From: Microbacterium saccharophilum
Lineage (GTDB): Bacteria > Actinomycetota > Actinomycetes > Actinomycetales > Microbacteriaceae
Length of the DNA stretch: 64,000 nt
Direction: 5' to 3'
Assembly: GCF_007992455.1 (NCBI RefSeq)
Contig: NZ_BKAH01000008.1
Span: 60,461-124,460 of the forward strand
Made by a program: the position numbers and the translations under genes. The notes beneath the pieces were generated by a model that searched no databases, was not told where the DNA came from, and worked only from the letters and a program-made list of their open reading frames with translations. Below are positions 17,149 through 26,273 of the stretch, in pieces; within the stretch, counting starts at the first letter, position 1; each line of letters begins with the position of its first letter.

Positions 17149-17221
17149 GGACTGTCACTCGTGTGGCTCTTTCGCCATGCGCTGGTGACATCGCAATCAA
17201 ACTCCAACCGCTTCGGCTCGA

Positions 17222-17245
17222 GGCATCCGCTCGCTTTCGGATGCC
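17222..17245 (+). other. hairpin in the rpsA 5' leader
   Basis: GGCATCCG (17222-17229) pairs perfectly with CGGATGCC (17238-17245) over an 8-nt loop, 50 nt before the rpsA ATG. It could serve autoregulation by S1, which is known in other bacteria; here that is inference only. Confidence 0.4.
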
Positions 17246-17295
17246 GTCGACGGCGTGAAGCCCGACACCCCAACCCAACAAGGACAACCCACTAC

Positions 17296-18750
17296 ATGAC
17301 TACCGCAACGACCGCCCCGGCCATCAAGCAGGTCGCCATCAACGACATCGGATCTGCTGAGGACTTCCTGGCCGCGGTCGAAAAGACCCTGAAGTTCTTC
17401 AACGACGGAGACCTCATCGAAGGCACCGTCGTGAAGATCGACCGCGACGAGGTCCTCCTCGACGTCGGCTACAAGACCGAGGGTGTCATCCCCTCGCGTG
17501 AGCTTTCCATCAAGCACGACGTCGACCCCAACGAGGTCGTCAAGGTCGGCGACGAGGTCGAAGCCCTCGTTCTCCAGAAGGAGGACAAGGAAGGCCGCCT
17601 CATCCTCTCCAAGAAGCGCGCGCAGTACGAGCGTGCCTGGGGAGACGTCGAGAAGATCAAGGAGAACGACGGCGTCGTCACCGGTTCGGTCATCGAGGTC
17701 GTCAAGGGCGGCCTCATCGTCGACATCGGCCTCCGCGGCTTCCTCCCGGCCTCGCTCATCGAGCTGCGCCGCGTCCGCGACCTCACGCCGTACCTCGGCC
17801 AGGAGATCGAGGCCAAGATCCTCGAGCTGGACAAGAACCGCAACAACGTCGTGCTCTCGCGCCGCGCCCTGCTCGAGCAGACGCAGTCCGAGTCGCGCAC
17901 CACGTTCCTGAACAACCTGCACAAGGGCCAGGTCCGTAAGGGTGTCGTGTCGTCGATCGTCAACTTCGGCGCGTTCGTGGACCTCGGCGGCGTGGACGGC
18001 CTCGTGCACGTCTCCGAGCTGTCCTGGAAGCACATCGAGCACGCGTCCGAGGTCGTCGAGGTCGGCCAGGAGGTCACCGTCGAGATCCTCGAGGTGGACC
18101 TCGACCGCGAGCGCGTCTCCCTGTCGCTGAAGGCGACGCAGGAGGACCCGTGGCAGGTCTTCGCCCGCACCCACGCGATCGGCCAGGTCGCCCCGGGCAA
18201 GGTCACCAAGCTCGTTCCGTTCGGCGCGTTCGTGCGCGTCGCGGACGGCATCGAGGGCCTCGTGCACATCTCGGAGCTCTCCGGCAAGCACGTCGAGCTC
18301 GCCGAGCAGGTCGTGTCGGTCGGCGAAGAGGTCTTCGTCAAGATCATCGACATCGACCTCGAGCGTCGCCGCATCTCGCTGTCGCTCAAGCAGGCCAACG
18401 AGTCGGTCGACCCCAACGGCACCGAGTTCGACCCGGCCCTCTACGGCATGGCGACGGAGTACGACGAGAACGGGGAGTACAAGTACCCCGAGGGCTTCGA
18501 CCCCGAGACCAACGCCTGGAAGGAAGGCTCCGACGAGGCCCGCGAGAAGTGGGAGGCCGAGTACGCGGCTGCCCAGGGTCGCTGGGAGGCGCACAAGGCT
18601 GCCGTCACCAAGGCCCTCGAGGCCGAGGCTGCCGCTCCCGCCGAGTCCTCCTCGAGCTCGAGCTCGTTCTCCTCGGACAGCAGCGCCGGCGGCACCCTCG
18701 CCGACGACGAGGCGCTCGCGGCTCTGCGCGAGAAGCTCTCGGGTCGTTGA
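17296..18750 (+). CDS. rpsA: 30S ribosomal protein S1
   Basis: RNA-binding S1 protein of 484 aa that brings mRNA to the ribosome. Four S1 (OB-fold) repeats are visible: GDLIEGTVVKIDRDEVLLDVGYK, GVVTGSVIEVVKGG, GQVRKGVVSSIVNFGAFVDLGG and GQVAPGKVTKLVPFGAFVRV (each truncated here to its start). A low-complexity acidic/Ser tail (AESSSSSSSFSSDSSAGG) precedes the conserved end LREKLSGR. ATG 17296 follows AAGGAC; the open frame back to 16816 has no matching sequence. The four-domain form is typical of actinobacteria. Confidence 0.97.
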   Translation: MTTATTAPAIKQVAINDIGSAEDFLAAVEKTLKFFNDGDLIEGTVVKIDRDEVLLDVGYKTEGVIPSRELSIKHDVDPNEVVKVGDEVEALVLQKEDKEGRLILSKKRAQYERAWGDVEKIKENDGVVTGSVIEVVKGGLIVDIGLRGFLPASLIELRRVRDLTPYLGQEIEAKILELDKNRNNVVLSRRALLEQTQSESRTTFLNNLHKGQVRKGVVSSIVNFGAFVDLGGVDGLVHVSELSWKHIEHASEVVEVGQEVTVEILEVDLDRERVSLSLKATQEDPWQVFARTHAIGQVAPGKVTKLVPFGAFVRVADGIEGLVHISELSGKHVELAEQVVSVGEEVFVKIIDIDLERRRISLSLKQANESVDPNGTEFDPALYGMATEYDENGEYKYPEGFDPETNAWKEGSDEAREKWEAEYAAAQGRWEAHKAAVTKALEAEAAAPAESSSSSSSFSSDSSAGGTLADDEALAALREKLSGR

Positions 18751-18772
18751 TCCACGCTCTACCCTGAGCACA

Positions 18773-18806
18773 GAAAGGGCCGGAACCTTCGGGTTCCGGC
18801 CCTTTC
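18773..18806 (+). terminator. strong intrinsic terminator of rpsA
   Basis: Perfect 15-bp stem (18773-18787 with 18792-18806) closed by a UUCG tetraloop, 22 nt after the rpsA stop. The stem carries its own AAA/UUU ends, giving UUUC at the 3' side. Confidence 0.92.
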
Positions 18807-18849
18807 CGCATCCCCGGCGCCGGTGGCGCGGAGCGGCGCCGGACCGCGA

Positions 18850-18855
18850 TAGCGT
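18850..18855 (+). promoter_or_regulatory. putative leaderless -10 of the histidine kinase (TAGCGT)
   Basis: TAGCGT ends exactly 6 nt before the ATG at 18862; no ribosome site is present in between. Transcription would begin at the start codon. Confidence 0.5.
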
Positions 18856-18861
18856 CGACGC

Positions 18862-20505
18862 ATGACCGCTCGCGCTCCGTGGACCCTGGGCGCCGGCGCG
18901 GATGACCGAACGCGCGAGCGCGCCACCGGGATCAACCAGCTCCTCATGGGCCTCGTCGCCCTCGTCGCCACCGTGGTGATGGCCCTGAGCAACGCCATCC
19001 TCGACGTGGACCTGCTCATCGCGGGGGTCGTCGTCGTCTTCATCGCCACCGGCATCGCGGTCGCGGTTCCGTGGAACAGACTGCCCCCGCTCGCCAGCAC
19101 GGCGCTGCCCGCGATCGACACCGTCGCGATCACGCTGCTCGAGATGTCCAGCCCCACCTCCGGGTTCTCGCTGCTGTGGGTCTTCCCGGCGCTGTGGCTG
19201 GCCTCCTCGTTCGGTCTCCTCGGGATGATCGCGGGAAGCGCGGCGGTCAGCTCGGCGTTCTGGGCCACCGCGATCCTGGTGCCGAGTCCGCACTTCCGCC
19301 CCACCATGGTGCTCCTGCCGCTCGCGATGACGGCCATCGCGTTCGCCGGGTACCTGACCTCCCGCCGCTCGACTGCGCAGCGCGTCCTCCTCAGCAAGCA
19401 GGGCGAGGCGCTCAAGCGCACCCTCGATCGCGCACGACGGCAGGAGGTGCTCGTGACGGAAGTGCTGGATGCCGTCGACTTCGGCGTCGTGCGCATCGAC
19501 GCCGACGGCACGACCCCCGTGGCCAACGACGCGCACGCGCGCCTGCAGGGCGTCGCCGGCGGCGACCCGGTCTCGGCGCGGAAGCTCTACAGCGCCGACG
19601 GCGTCAGCCCGCTCGAGGAGGACGACGAGCCCATCGTCCGGGCCGCGCAGGGCGAGACCTTCGAGTCCGAGCTCATCTGGTACGGCGCGCCCGGCACGCG
19701 GCGACGCGCGTTGAGTGTCACGGCACGCCGCCTGCGCGGGGCGACCCCGGACGCCGACGGCGCCCTCGTCGTCTCCCGCGACGTCACCGCCGAGGTGATG
19801 GCCCTCCGGGCCCGCGAAGACCTCATCGCATCCGTGTCGCACGAGCTGCGGACGCCCCTGACCTCGATCCTCGGCTACCTGGATCTGGCGCTGGACCGCG
19901 ACGACCTGCCGGCCCCGGCGCGGACGAACCTCGAGGTCGTCGAGCGCAACGCGAACCGGCTGCTGACCATCGTCTCCGACATCCTCGCCGCCTCCGCCGA
20001 TGCCCGCGGCGGTGTCGCGCTGAGCTTCCACCGCGAGCAGACCGACCTTACGGCCATCGTGCACGCTGCCGTCGAAGGGATCCAGGCGTCCGCCCGCGCC
20101 CGCGGTCTCACGATCGACACCGCCGAGGTCGAGCAGGTGTCGGCGTGGGTCGACCCGGTGCGCATCCGGCAGGTCGTGGACAATCTCCTGAGCAACGCCG
20201 TCAAGTACCACCGCGACGGCGGCAGCATCGGCATCAGCCTCACCGCCGACATCGACGACGGGTGGATCGTCGTCCGCGACGACGGTCCCGGCATCCCCGC
20301 CGACGAGCTGCCGATGCTGTTCGACCGGTTCTACCGTGCGGATGCCGTCCGCAACACGTCGACGCACGGCAGCGGGCTGGGCTTGGCGATCAGCCAGGAG
20401 ATCGTCCGCAAGCAGGGCGGCGACGTCACGGTGCGCAGCGGGGAAGGCGAGGGGAGCGCGTTCACCGTCCGCATCCCGCTGCGCAAGAGAAGAAGGAGCG
20501 CCTGA
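18862..20505 (+). CDS. membrane sensor histidine kinase
   Basis: 547 aa. Residues 20-165 form about five or six membrane helices with almost no extracytoplasmic domain. A PAS-like segment follows (VLDAVDFGVVRIDADGTTPV, about 200-310). The HisKA phosphoacceptor is His327 in SVSHELRTPLTSILGYLDLAL, and the HATPase_c boxes are DNLLSNAVKYH (N), VRDDGPGIPADE (G1), FDRFYRA (F) and GSGLGLAIS (G2). The signal is unknown. It overlaps the next gene by one base (TGATG). The nearest receiver is the convergent gene at 21652-22056. Confidence 0.94.
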   Translation: MTARAPWTLGAGADDRTRERATGINQLLMGLVALVATVVMALSNAILDVDLLIAGVVVVFIATGIAVAVPWNRLPPLASTALPAIDTVAITLLEMSSPTSGFSLLWVFPALWLASSFGLLGMIAGSAAVSSAFWATAILVPSPHFRPTMVLLPLAMTAIAFAGYLTSRRSTAQRVLLSKQGEALKRTLDRARRQEVLVTEVLDAVDFGVVRIDADGTTPVANDAHARLQGVAGGDPVSARKLYSADGVSPLEEDDEPIVRAAQGETFESELIWYGAPGTRRRALSVTARRLRGATPDADGALVVSRDVTAEVMALRAREDLIASVSHELRTPLTSILGYLDLALDRDDLPAPARTNLEVVERNANRLLTIVSDILAASADARGGVALSFHREQTDLTAIVHAAVEGIQASARARGLTIDTAEVEQVSAWVDPVRIRQVVDNLLSNAVKYHRDGGSIGISLTADIDDGWIVVRDDGPGIPADELPMLFDRFYRADAVRNTSTHGSGLGLAISQEIVRKQGGDVTVRSGEGEGSAFTVRIPLRKRRRSA

Positions 20506-21677
20506 TGGGACTCGATGCTTTCAGCGTCTCGGTCGTGACGGCGGTCGTCGTCCTCGTGGCGGGGACGCTGTTCCTGCTGGAGACCTTCCTCCGCAAGGCC
20601 GAGATGGTCGGCCGGATCTGGGCGCTCAGCTTCCTCGCCGGGATGCTGACGTCGGTGGCGTACATGATGTGGGCGCTCGACCCCGACTCCATCTGGCCGA
20701 TCGCGCTCGGCAACGCCGCGTTCGTGAGCTCTGCCGGATGCATGTGGCTGGGATGCCGTCGCTTCAACGAGCGACACATCCCGGTCGCGGCCTCCGCGGT
20801 CGCCGGCGGCGCCGTCCTCACCCTCGCGGCGGCCCTGCTCGACGCGGCCGCGGGCGACTGGGCCGGGGCGTTCGTCATGTTCCTCCTCATCGCCCTGTTC
20901 GCCGGCCTCGGGGCGGGGGAGTCGTTCAGCGGCGAGATGCGGCGCAACCGCAACGCGATCGGCCTCGCGCTCATCCTCGCGGCGGAGAGCATCTACTACA
21001 TCGCCCGCACCATCGTGTTCGTGACGCAGGGACCGGAGAGTGCGCTGTTCCGCACGTGGTTCAGCACGGAGTCCACGAGCATCGTCACCGTCGTGCTCAC
21101 GATCGTCGCGCTGCTGACGACGTCGATCCTGCGCGCCGGGCTCGCGGGCGTCCGCGGCGTGAGCATCACCTCCGACCTGCAGCGCACCGACGACGGCGTG
21201 CTCCGCGCCGACTCGTTCGCCCGGCTGTTCGATGAACTCGTCCTGCGGGCCCAGGAGCGCGGCGAGACCGTCGGTGTCGTCTCCGTCCGCGTCGACGATC
21301 TCCCGCAGATCACGACGGCGTTCGGGCGCGGCGAGGCGGATGCCGTCGCGACGGCGTGGCGGCAGGCGACGCGCCGTGCCGCGCCGACGCAGTCCTTCGT
21401 CGGCGAGGACGGCAACGGCGGGCTGGCCGTGGCGCTGCTGCCGTCGTCGTCGTCCGAGGCGCGCTACATCGCCACCGCGGTGCGCGATGCCGTCTTCGAC
21501 GGTGTCCGCGAAGCGGAGCTGAGCGTCCTGCCGGTCGTCACCGTGGGCACCGCCATCGCCTCACGCGCCGGCATCACGACGGAGGGTCTCATCGCCGCCG
21601 CCCGCGCCACGGCAGGGGAGACCGGGACGGATGTCGTCGACGTCGACGACGTCACGCCGTCTGCGAGCGGCCGCTAG
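20505..21677 (+). CDS. membrane protein with degenerate GGDEF-like domain
   Basis: 390 aa. The N-terminal half has about six membrane helices (residues 1-205), resembling a membrane sensory domain. The C-terminal half (about 225-370) has the length and strand pattern of a diguanylate cyclase (DSFARLFDELV, then VGVVSVRVDDLPQITTAFGRG), but where the GG(D/E)EF loop belongs it reads VGEDGNGGLAVALLP. It is thus probably not an active cyclase. AGAAGGAG precedes ATG 20505. It is translationally coupled to the histidine kinase and overlaps the convergent receiver gene by 26 nt. Confidence 0.8.
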   Translation: MGLDAFSVSVVTAVVVLVAGTLFLLETFLRKAEMVGRIWALSFLAGMLTSVAYMMWALDPDSIWPIALGNAAFVSSAGCMWLGCRRFNERHIPVAASAVAGGAVLTLAAALLDAAAGDWAGAFVMFLLIALFAGLGAGESFSGEMRRNRNAIGLALILAAESIYYIARTIVFVTQGPESALFRTWFSTESTSIVTVVLTIVALLTTSILRAGLAGVRGVSITSDLQRTDDGVLRADSFARLFDELVLRAQERGETVGVVSVRVDDLPQITTAFGRGEADAVATAWRQATRRAAPTQSFVGEDGNGGLAVALLPSSSSEARYIATAVRDAVFDGVREAELSVLPVVTVGTAIASRAGITTEGLIAAARATAGETGTDVVDVDDVTPSASGR

Positions 21678-22056
21678 CCTCGTCGGTCACCCGCGGACGC
21701 TGCAGCATCGCCTCGATCCGCGCGCGCAGTTCGCGGGGGCGGAACGGCTTCGTCACGTAGTCGTCGGCGCCGGCGCGCATGCCCCGCAGCGCGTCGATCT
21801 GCTCGGAGCGCGCGCTGACCATGATGATGTAGGTCGAGCTGACCGCGCGGATGCGTCGCGCCGCCTCGAAGCCGTCCATCCCGGGCATGCTGACATCGAG
21901 TGTCGTCACGACGGGATCCAGTTCCTCGCAGAGGGCCACACCCTCCTCGCCGCTGCTCGCGGCGTGCACGACGAACCCTCCGCCGCCCAGGACCTCGGCG
22001 AGAAGGGAGCGGATGTCCGCATCGTCTTCGACGACGACGGCGACGCGCTTCTCCAC
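21652..22056 (-). CDS. single-domain response regulator (CheY-like)
   Basis: 134-aa receiver without an output domain. Acidic pocket residues Glu10-Asp11-Asp12, phosphoacceptor Asp54 (TTLDVSMPGMDG), Ser81 and Lys103 (YVTKPF) are all present. GTG 22056 (VEKRVAVVVEDD) is chosen because GGAGGA stands 7 nt upstream; the in-frame extension to 22191 has no receiver character. It faces the histidine kinase/GGDEF-like pair and overlaps the latter, which suggests a three-component module, though pairing is inferred. Confidence 0.9.
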   Translation of the reverse strand: MEKRVAVVVEDDADIRSLLAEVLGGGGFVVHAASSGEEGVALCEELDPVVTTLDVSMPGMDGFEAARRIRAVSSTYIIMVSARSEQIDALRGMRAGADDYVTKPFRPRELRARIEAMLQRPRVTDEASGRSQTA

Positions 22057-22205
22057 GTACTCATCCTCCAGGACGCCACGACCGGGGGGTGGGGTGGTGT
22101 CGTGGGTGATGCTATCCCACGACACCGGTAGGCGGGACCAGGCATGCCACGTCCGGCGGATCCGGCGACGGATCGGTCGGGCCGCGCGCATGGCACGATG
22201 AAGCC

Positions 22206-22835
22206 ATGGCCCTCGTCGCTCTCACCGGCGGAATCGCATCCGGGAAGTCCACCATCGCCCGTCGTCTCGCCGAGCACGGCGCCGTGATCGTGGACGCCGA
22301 CCAGATCGTGCGGGAGGTGCAGGCGCCCGGGTCGCCCGTCCTCGACGAGATCGCCGCGCAGTTCGGCTCCGCCGTCATCGGGCCGGACGGCTCGCTGGAC
22401 CGTGCGGCTCTGGGCGGCCTCGTGTTCGCCGACGCCGCGGCGCGTGCCCGGCTCAACGCGATCGTCCACCCCGCCGTGCGCCGCGAGTCCGCGCGCCGGT
22501 TCGCCGAGGCGCTGGCCACCGACCCGGATGCGGTCGTCGTGTACGACGTGCCGCTGCTCGTGGAGGCGCGTGTCGAGGACCCGTGGGAGCTCATCGTCGT
22601 GGCGCACGCGCCGGCGGACCTGCGGCGTCGCCGGCTCGTCGAGCTGCGGGGCCTCACAGAGGCCGACGCCGCCGCCCGCATCGCCGCCCAGGTCGACGAC
22701 GCGGCGCGACTCGCCGTCGCCGACGTCGTCATCGACACGGCGGGCAGCCTGGAGGACACCCTCGCGCAGACCGATGCGCTGTGGGAGCGCCTCCGCCCCG
22801 CTCAGGCCGACGGCGCGGCGTCGCGGTCCCTCTGA
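22206..22835 (+). CDS. coaE: dephospho-CoA kinase
   Basis: Last step of coenzyme A synthesis: ATP-dependent 3'-phosphorylation of dephospho-CoA. 209 aa with P-loop [10 protein letters not shown] (residues 7-16), the substrate-binding [20 protein letters not shown] and the lid [22 protein letters not shown] 22206; a CACGAT hexamer 6 nt upstream fits the leaderless pattern weakly. The 3' end overlaps the convergent DUF4126 gene by 34 nt. coaE next to uvrB is a common actinobacterial order. Confidence 0.95.
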   Translation: MALVALTGGIASGKSTIARRLAEHGAVIVDADQIVREVQAPGSPVLDEIAAQFGSAVIGPDGSLDRAALGGLVFADAAARARLNAIVHPAVRRESARRFAEALATDPDAVVVYDVPLLVEARVEDPWELIVVAHAPADLRRRRLVELRGLTEADAAARIAAQVDDAARLAVADVVIDTAGSLEDTLAQTDALWERLRPAQADGAASRSL

Positions 22836-23404
22836 CGGCGCCGTCGGCGCAGCAGGAGCACCGCGCCCACGACGAGCGCGATCAGCAGGATGCCGGCGAT
22901 CACCGGCGCGAAGATCGCCGCCGCGGCGAGGGCGAGCGAGGAGACGTCCTCCGCCGTGGAGACGGCGGGAGCGGCGAGCCCGAGGGTCGCCGCGTTGGCG
23001 ACGGGGCGGACGGTCGCCTTCACGAGATGCACCCCGAGCGCGATGGCGATGCCGACGGCGATGGGTATCCAGCCGTTGCCGGCGAACAGGGTCGAGGGGT
23101 CCTCGATGCGGAGGGTCTCCGCGCTCGAGCCCGCACCGAAGACGATGCCGCCCGCGGCGGGGCGGATGGCGGTCTGCAGGACGTCGTTGACCGAGTCGAC
23201 GGCGGGGATCTTGTCCGCGACGATCTCGACGACCAGGAGCACCCCGGTGATCCACAGGGCGACATCGCTGGAGAGCCACGACCACCCGGCGGGGAGGTCG
23301 ACGCCCGTGACGAACCGGTCCACGATCCCGAGCAGGAACAGCGGCATCCACGCGTTGAGGCCGGCCGCGGCGGCGAGGCCCGACCCGACGAGGAACTCCA
23401 GCAC
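22802..23404 (-). CDS. DUF4126 membrane protein
   Basis: 200-aa membrane protein with five or six helices ([20 protein letters not shown] at the N-terminus, [16 protein letters not shown] at the C-terminus). Matches the DUF4126 layout: repeated Gly-Ala-rich helices with a [19 protein letters not shown] segment. Function unknown. GTG 23404 is the first start downstream of a TACGCT -10; the open frame further upstream is the antisense of uvrB. Divergent from uvrB and convergent with coaE. Confidence 0.85.
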   Translation of the reverse strand: MLEFLVGSGLAAAAGLNAWMPLFLLGIVDRFVTGVDLPAGWSWLSSDVALWITGVLLVVEIVADKIPAVDSVNDVLQTAIRPAAGGIVFGAGSSAETLRIEDPSTLFAGNGWIPIAVGIAIALGVHLVKATVRPVANAATLGLAAPAVSTAEDVSSLALAAAAIFAPVIAGILLIALVVGAVLLLRRRRRQRDRDAAPSA

Positions 23405-23410
23405 GCCCCC

Positions 23411-23416
23411 AGCGTA
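23411..23416 (-). promoter_or_regulatory. putative leaderless -10 of the DUF4126 gene (TACGCT)
   Basis: Reads TACGCT on the minus strand, exactly 6 nt before GTG 23404. The divergent uvrB gene has the same hexamer at the same distance. Confidence 0.5.
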
Positions 23417-23470
23417 CGCGCGCGCGGGTCGCCCACCGCGAACACCCGCCCGACTGTCGCAGGCCGCGCC

Positions 23471-23476
23471 TACGCT
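23471..23476 (+). promoter_or_regulatory. putative leaderless -10 of uvrB (TACGCT)
   Basis: TACGCT exactly 6 nt before ATG 23483; no ribosome site lies between. I see no SOS box (actinobacterial LexA-type GAAC-N4-GTTC) in the 78-nt divergent gap. Confidence 0.5.
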
Positions 23477-23482
23477 GGATGG

Positions 23483-25552
23483 ATGCAGACCACGAGATCC
23501 GTGCGCCCTTTCGAGGTCGTGAGCGAATACATGCCCAGTGGCGATCAGCCGCAGGCGATCGCCGAGCTCGCGGCGCGCATCAATGCGGGTGAGACCGACG
23601 TCGTGCTCCTGGGAGCAACCGGAACGGGCAAGTCCGCGACGACGGCCTGGCTCATCGAGCAGGTGCAGCGGCCGACGCTCGTCCTGGCGCACAACAAGAC
23701 CCTTGCGGCGCAGCTCGCGAACGAGTTCCGCGACCTCATGCCGCACAACGCCGTCGAGTACTTCGTCAGCTACTACGACTACTACCAGCCGGAGGCGTAC
23801 GTCCCGCAGACCGACACCTTCATCGAGAAGGACTCCTCGGTCAACGCCGAAGTGGAGCGGCTGCGGCATTCCACGACGAACTCGCTGCTGAGCCGCCGCG
23901 ACGTCGTCGTGGTGAGCACGGTCTCCTGCATCTACGGCCTCGGCGCGCCGGAGGAGTATCTCCGCGCCATGGTGGCCCTCCAGGTGGGGGAGCGGTACGA
24001 CCGCGACGCCCTCATCCGCAAGTTCATCGCGATGCAGTACAACCGCAACGACGTCGACTTCTCGCGCGGCAACTTCCGCGTCCGCGGCGACACGATCGAG
24101 ATCATCCCGGTGTACGAGGAGTACGCCGTGCGCATCGAGCTGTTCGGCGACGAGATCGAGGCGCTGTACATGCTGCATCCGCTCACCGGCGACATCGTGC
24201 AGAAGCTCGACAGCGTGCCCATCTTCCCGGCATCCCACTACGTCGCCGGCACCGAGACGGTGCAGCGCGCCATCGGGACCATCGAGCACGAGCTGGAGCA
24301 GCGGCTGAAGGAGCTGGAGGGGCAGGGAAAGCTCCTCGAGGCGCAGCGCCTGCGGATGCGGACGACGTTCGACCTCGAGATGCTGCAGCAGCTCGGGTTC
24401 TGCTCCGGCATCGAGAACTATTCGCGTCACCTCGACGGCCGGATGCCGGGGGAGCCGCCGCACACGCTGCTGGACTTCTTCCCCGACGACTTTCTGATGG
24501 TGATCGACGAGTCCCACGTCACGGTCCCACAGATCGGGGCGATGTACGAGGGCGACGCCTCGCGCAAGCGCACGCTCGTCGAGCACGGCTTCCGACTGCC
24601 CAGCGCGCTGGACAACCGCCCGCTGCGCTTCGACGAGTTCAAGAACCGCATCGGGCAGACCGTGTACCTCTCCGCCACCCCGGGCCGGTACGAGATGGGC
24701 ATCGCGGACGGCGTGGTCGAGCAGATCATCCGCCCGACCGGCCTCGTCGACCCGGAGATCATCGTCAAGCCCTCCAAAGGCCAGATCGACGACCTGCTCG
24801 AGGAGATCCGGATCCGCGTCGAGAAGGACGAGCGCGTGCTCGTGACGACCCTCACGAAGAAGATGGCGGAGGAGCTCACCGACTTCCTCGGCGAGCACGG
24901 CGTGCGGGTGCGGTACCTGCACTCCGACGTCGACACCCTCCGCCGGGTCGAGCTGCTCACCGAGCTGCGCTCCGGCGTCTACGACGTGCTCGTCGGCATC
25001 AACCTCCTCCGGGAGGGCCTCGACCTCCCGGAGGTGTCGCTCGTCGCCATCCTCGACGCCGACAAGGAGGGCTTCCTCCGCTCCGGCACGTCGCTGATCC
25101 AGACGATCGGCCGCGCGGCGCGCAACGTGTCCGGTCAGGTCCACATGTACGCCGACAACATGACCGACTCCATGCGCAAGGCGATCGACGAGACCGACCG
25201 TCGCCGCGAGAAGCAGGTCGCGTACAACCTCGCGAACGGCATCGACCCGCAGCCGCTGCGGAAGAAGATCGCCGACATCACCGACGTCCTCGCCCGCGAG
25301 GCATCCGACACCGCCGAGCTGCTGTCCCGGAAGAACAAATCCGGTAAGGGGAAGTCGCCGACGCCGCAGCTGCGCAGGGAGGGCATCGCCGCCGAGGGCG
25401 CGAACCAGCTGGAGGCGACGATCGGCGACCTCTCCAACCAGATGCTGGCCGCCGCGGCGGAGCTGAAGTTCGAGCTCGCCGCACGCCTGCGCGACGAGGT
25501 GCAGGATCTCAAGAAGGAGCTGCGCGCCATGGAGCGCGCCGGCCACGCCTGA
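23483..25552 (+). CDS. uvrB: excinuclease ABC subunit UvrB
   Basis: Damage-verification helicase-like subunit of nucleotide excision repair, 689 aa. Walker [14 protein letters not shown] lies near the N-terminus. The beta-hairpin region contains [14 protein letters not shown]. The DEAD-like box is VIDESHVT, and helicase motifs IV-VI include [19 protein letters not shown] and QTIGRAARN. The C-terminal UVR motif that binds UvrC is present ([24 protein letters not shown]). ATG 23483 ([12 protein letters not shown]). UvrA and UvrC lie 1.2 and 4.1 kb downstream. Confidence 0.97.
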   Translation: MQTTRSVRPFEVVSEYMPSGDQPQAIAELAARINAGETDVVLLGATGTGKSATTAWLIEQVQRPTLVLAHNKTLAAQLANEFRDLMPHNAVEYFVSYYDYYQPEAYVPQTDTFIEKDSSVNAEVERLRHSTTNSLLSRRDVVVVSTVSCIYGLGAPEEYLRAMVALQVGERYDRDALIRKFIAMQYNRNDVDFSRGNFRVRGDTIEIIPVYEEYAVRIELFGDEIEALYMLHPLTGDIVQKLDSVPIFPASHYVAGTETVQRAIGTIEHELEQRLKELEGQGKLLEAQRLRMRTTFDLEMLQQLGFCSGIENYSRHLDGRMPGEPPHTLLDFFPDDFLMVIDESHVTVPQIGAMYEGDASRKRTLVEHGFRLPSALDNRPLRFDEFKNRIGQTVYLSATPGRYEMGIADGVVEQIIRPTGLVDPEIIVKPSKGQIDDLLEEIRIRVEKDERVLVTTLTKKMAEELTDFLGEHGVRVRYLHSDVDTLRRVELLTELRSGVYDVLVGINLLREGLDLPEVSLVAILDADKEGFLRSGTSLIQTIGRAARNVSGQVHMYADNMTDSMRKAIDETDRRREKQVAYNLANGIDPQPLRKKIADITDVLAREASDTAELLSRKNKSGKGKSPTPQLRREGIAAEGANQLEATIGDLSNQMLAAAAELKFELAARLRDEVQDLKKELRAMERAGHA

Positions 25553-25568
25553 CCCAGGGAGCCCGCCG

Positions 25569-25991
25569 ATGCAGCAGCGCATCAGTCTCATCACGCTCGG
25601 CGTCGCCGACCTCGAACGGGCGGTCGCCTTCTACCGGGCGCTCGGCTGGGAGCCGCACGCGGCGTCGGTGCCCGGCGAGGTCGCGTTCTACCAGGCCGGC
25701 GGTATGGCGCTGGCGCTGTGGTCGCGCGCCGCGCTCGCGGAGGACTCCCGTGTCACGGACTGCGGCGGGTGGGGCGGCGTGACGCTCGCGCACAACGTCG
25801 CCGGACCGGCGGAGGTGGATGCCGTGCTGCGCGCGGCGCGCGACGCGGGCGGCGTGATCGGAAGGGACGGCGCACCCACGGCGTGGGGCGGCTACTCCGG
25901 CGTCTTCCTCGATCCCGACGGGCACCCGTGGGAGGTCGCCGTGAACCCGGCGTGGCCGCTCGCGGCGGACGGGTCGGTGCGGCTGGGCTGA
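25569..25991 (+). CDS. VOC family (glyoxalase-like) protein
   Basis: 140 aa, one vicinal-oxygen-chelate fold made of two beta-alpha-beta-beta-beta modules (ISLITLGVADLERAVAFYRALGW at the start and GVFLDPDGHPWEVAVNP at the end). Possible metal or substrate residues cannot be matched to a known enzyme; such proteins include antibiotic-binding proteins and dioxygenases. ATG 25569 follows AGGGAG, 16 nt after the uvrB stop, so it may be cotranscribed. Confidence 0.88.
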   Translation: MQQRISLITLGVADLERAVAFYRALGWEPHAASVPGEVAFYQAGGMALALWSRAALAEDSRVTDCGGWGGVTLAHNVAGPAEVDAVLRAARDAGGVIGRDGAPTAWGGYSGVFLDPDGHPWEVAVNPAWPLAADGSVRLG

Positions 25992-25998
25992 AGCCGGG

Positions 25999-26235
25999 TC
26001 ACGGGCAGGTCATGAGCGGCTTGGGGCCGGACCGGTCGAAGGAATGCGCCGACATGGGGTGGCCGCAGAGCGGGCAGGCGCGCTCGGTGCGCACGGGCTC
26101 CGGCTCGGTGTCGTAGGGGCCGACGGAGGCGGGGCCGGCGATCTTGATGAGCCGCATGTTCAGGTACGCGTACCATCCGCCCGCCTCGCGCACGCGCGTC
26201 CGCAGCGGTCGGGGATCGGATTCGTTTCGCGCCAT
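25999..26235 (-). CDS. small putative zinc-ribbon protein
   Basis: 78 aa. The C-terminal half has Cys54-Pro-Leu-Cys57-Gly-His, His64 and Cys77, a plausible zinc site; the N-terminal half (WYAYLNMRLIKIAGPASVGP) has no cysteine. No function assignable. ATG 26235 lies 7 nt downstream of a TACACT -10, and the gene diverges from the MarR regulator, whose operator-like palindrome overlaps its promoter. It may therefore be controlled by that regulator. Confidence 0.75.
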   Translation of the reverse strand: MARNESDPRPLRTRVREAGGWYAYLNMRLIKIAGPASVGPYDTEPEPVRTERACPLCGHPMSAHSFDRSGPKPLMTCP

Positions 26236-26240
26236 GATGT

Positions 26241-26267
26241 TTAGTGTACTAAGCGATTCGCTACACT
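26241..26267. promoter_or_regulatory. divergent leaderless promoters with operator-like palindromes
   Basis: Two TACACT -10 hexamers face away from each other: 26243-26248 on the minus strand (7 nt before ATG 26235) and 26262-26267 on the plus strand (6 nt before ATG 26274). The inverted repeat TTAGT-GT-ACTAA (26241-26252) covers the first, and AGCGA-T-TCGCT (26252-26262) lies between them. A MarR-type dimer bound here would block both genes. Confidence 0.55.
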
Positions 26268-26273
26268 GACCGC

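Noticed and set aside
17197..20367. 1056-aa open frame on the minus strand opposite rpsA and the histidine kinase
   Set aside because: It has only the Asp/Val/Leu/Arg-rich composition of high-GC antisense frames, no motif, and lies opposite genes with clear family matches.
23405..23482. LexA/SOS box upstream of uvrB, and likewise before uvrA
   Set aside because: I found no GAAC-N4-GTTC-like site in either gap; SOS control is not supported from sequence.
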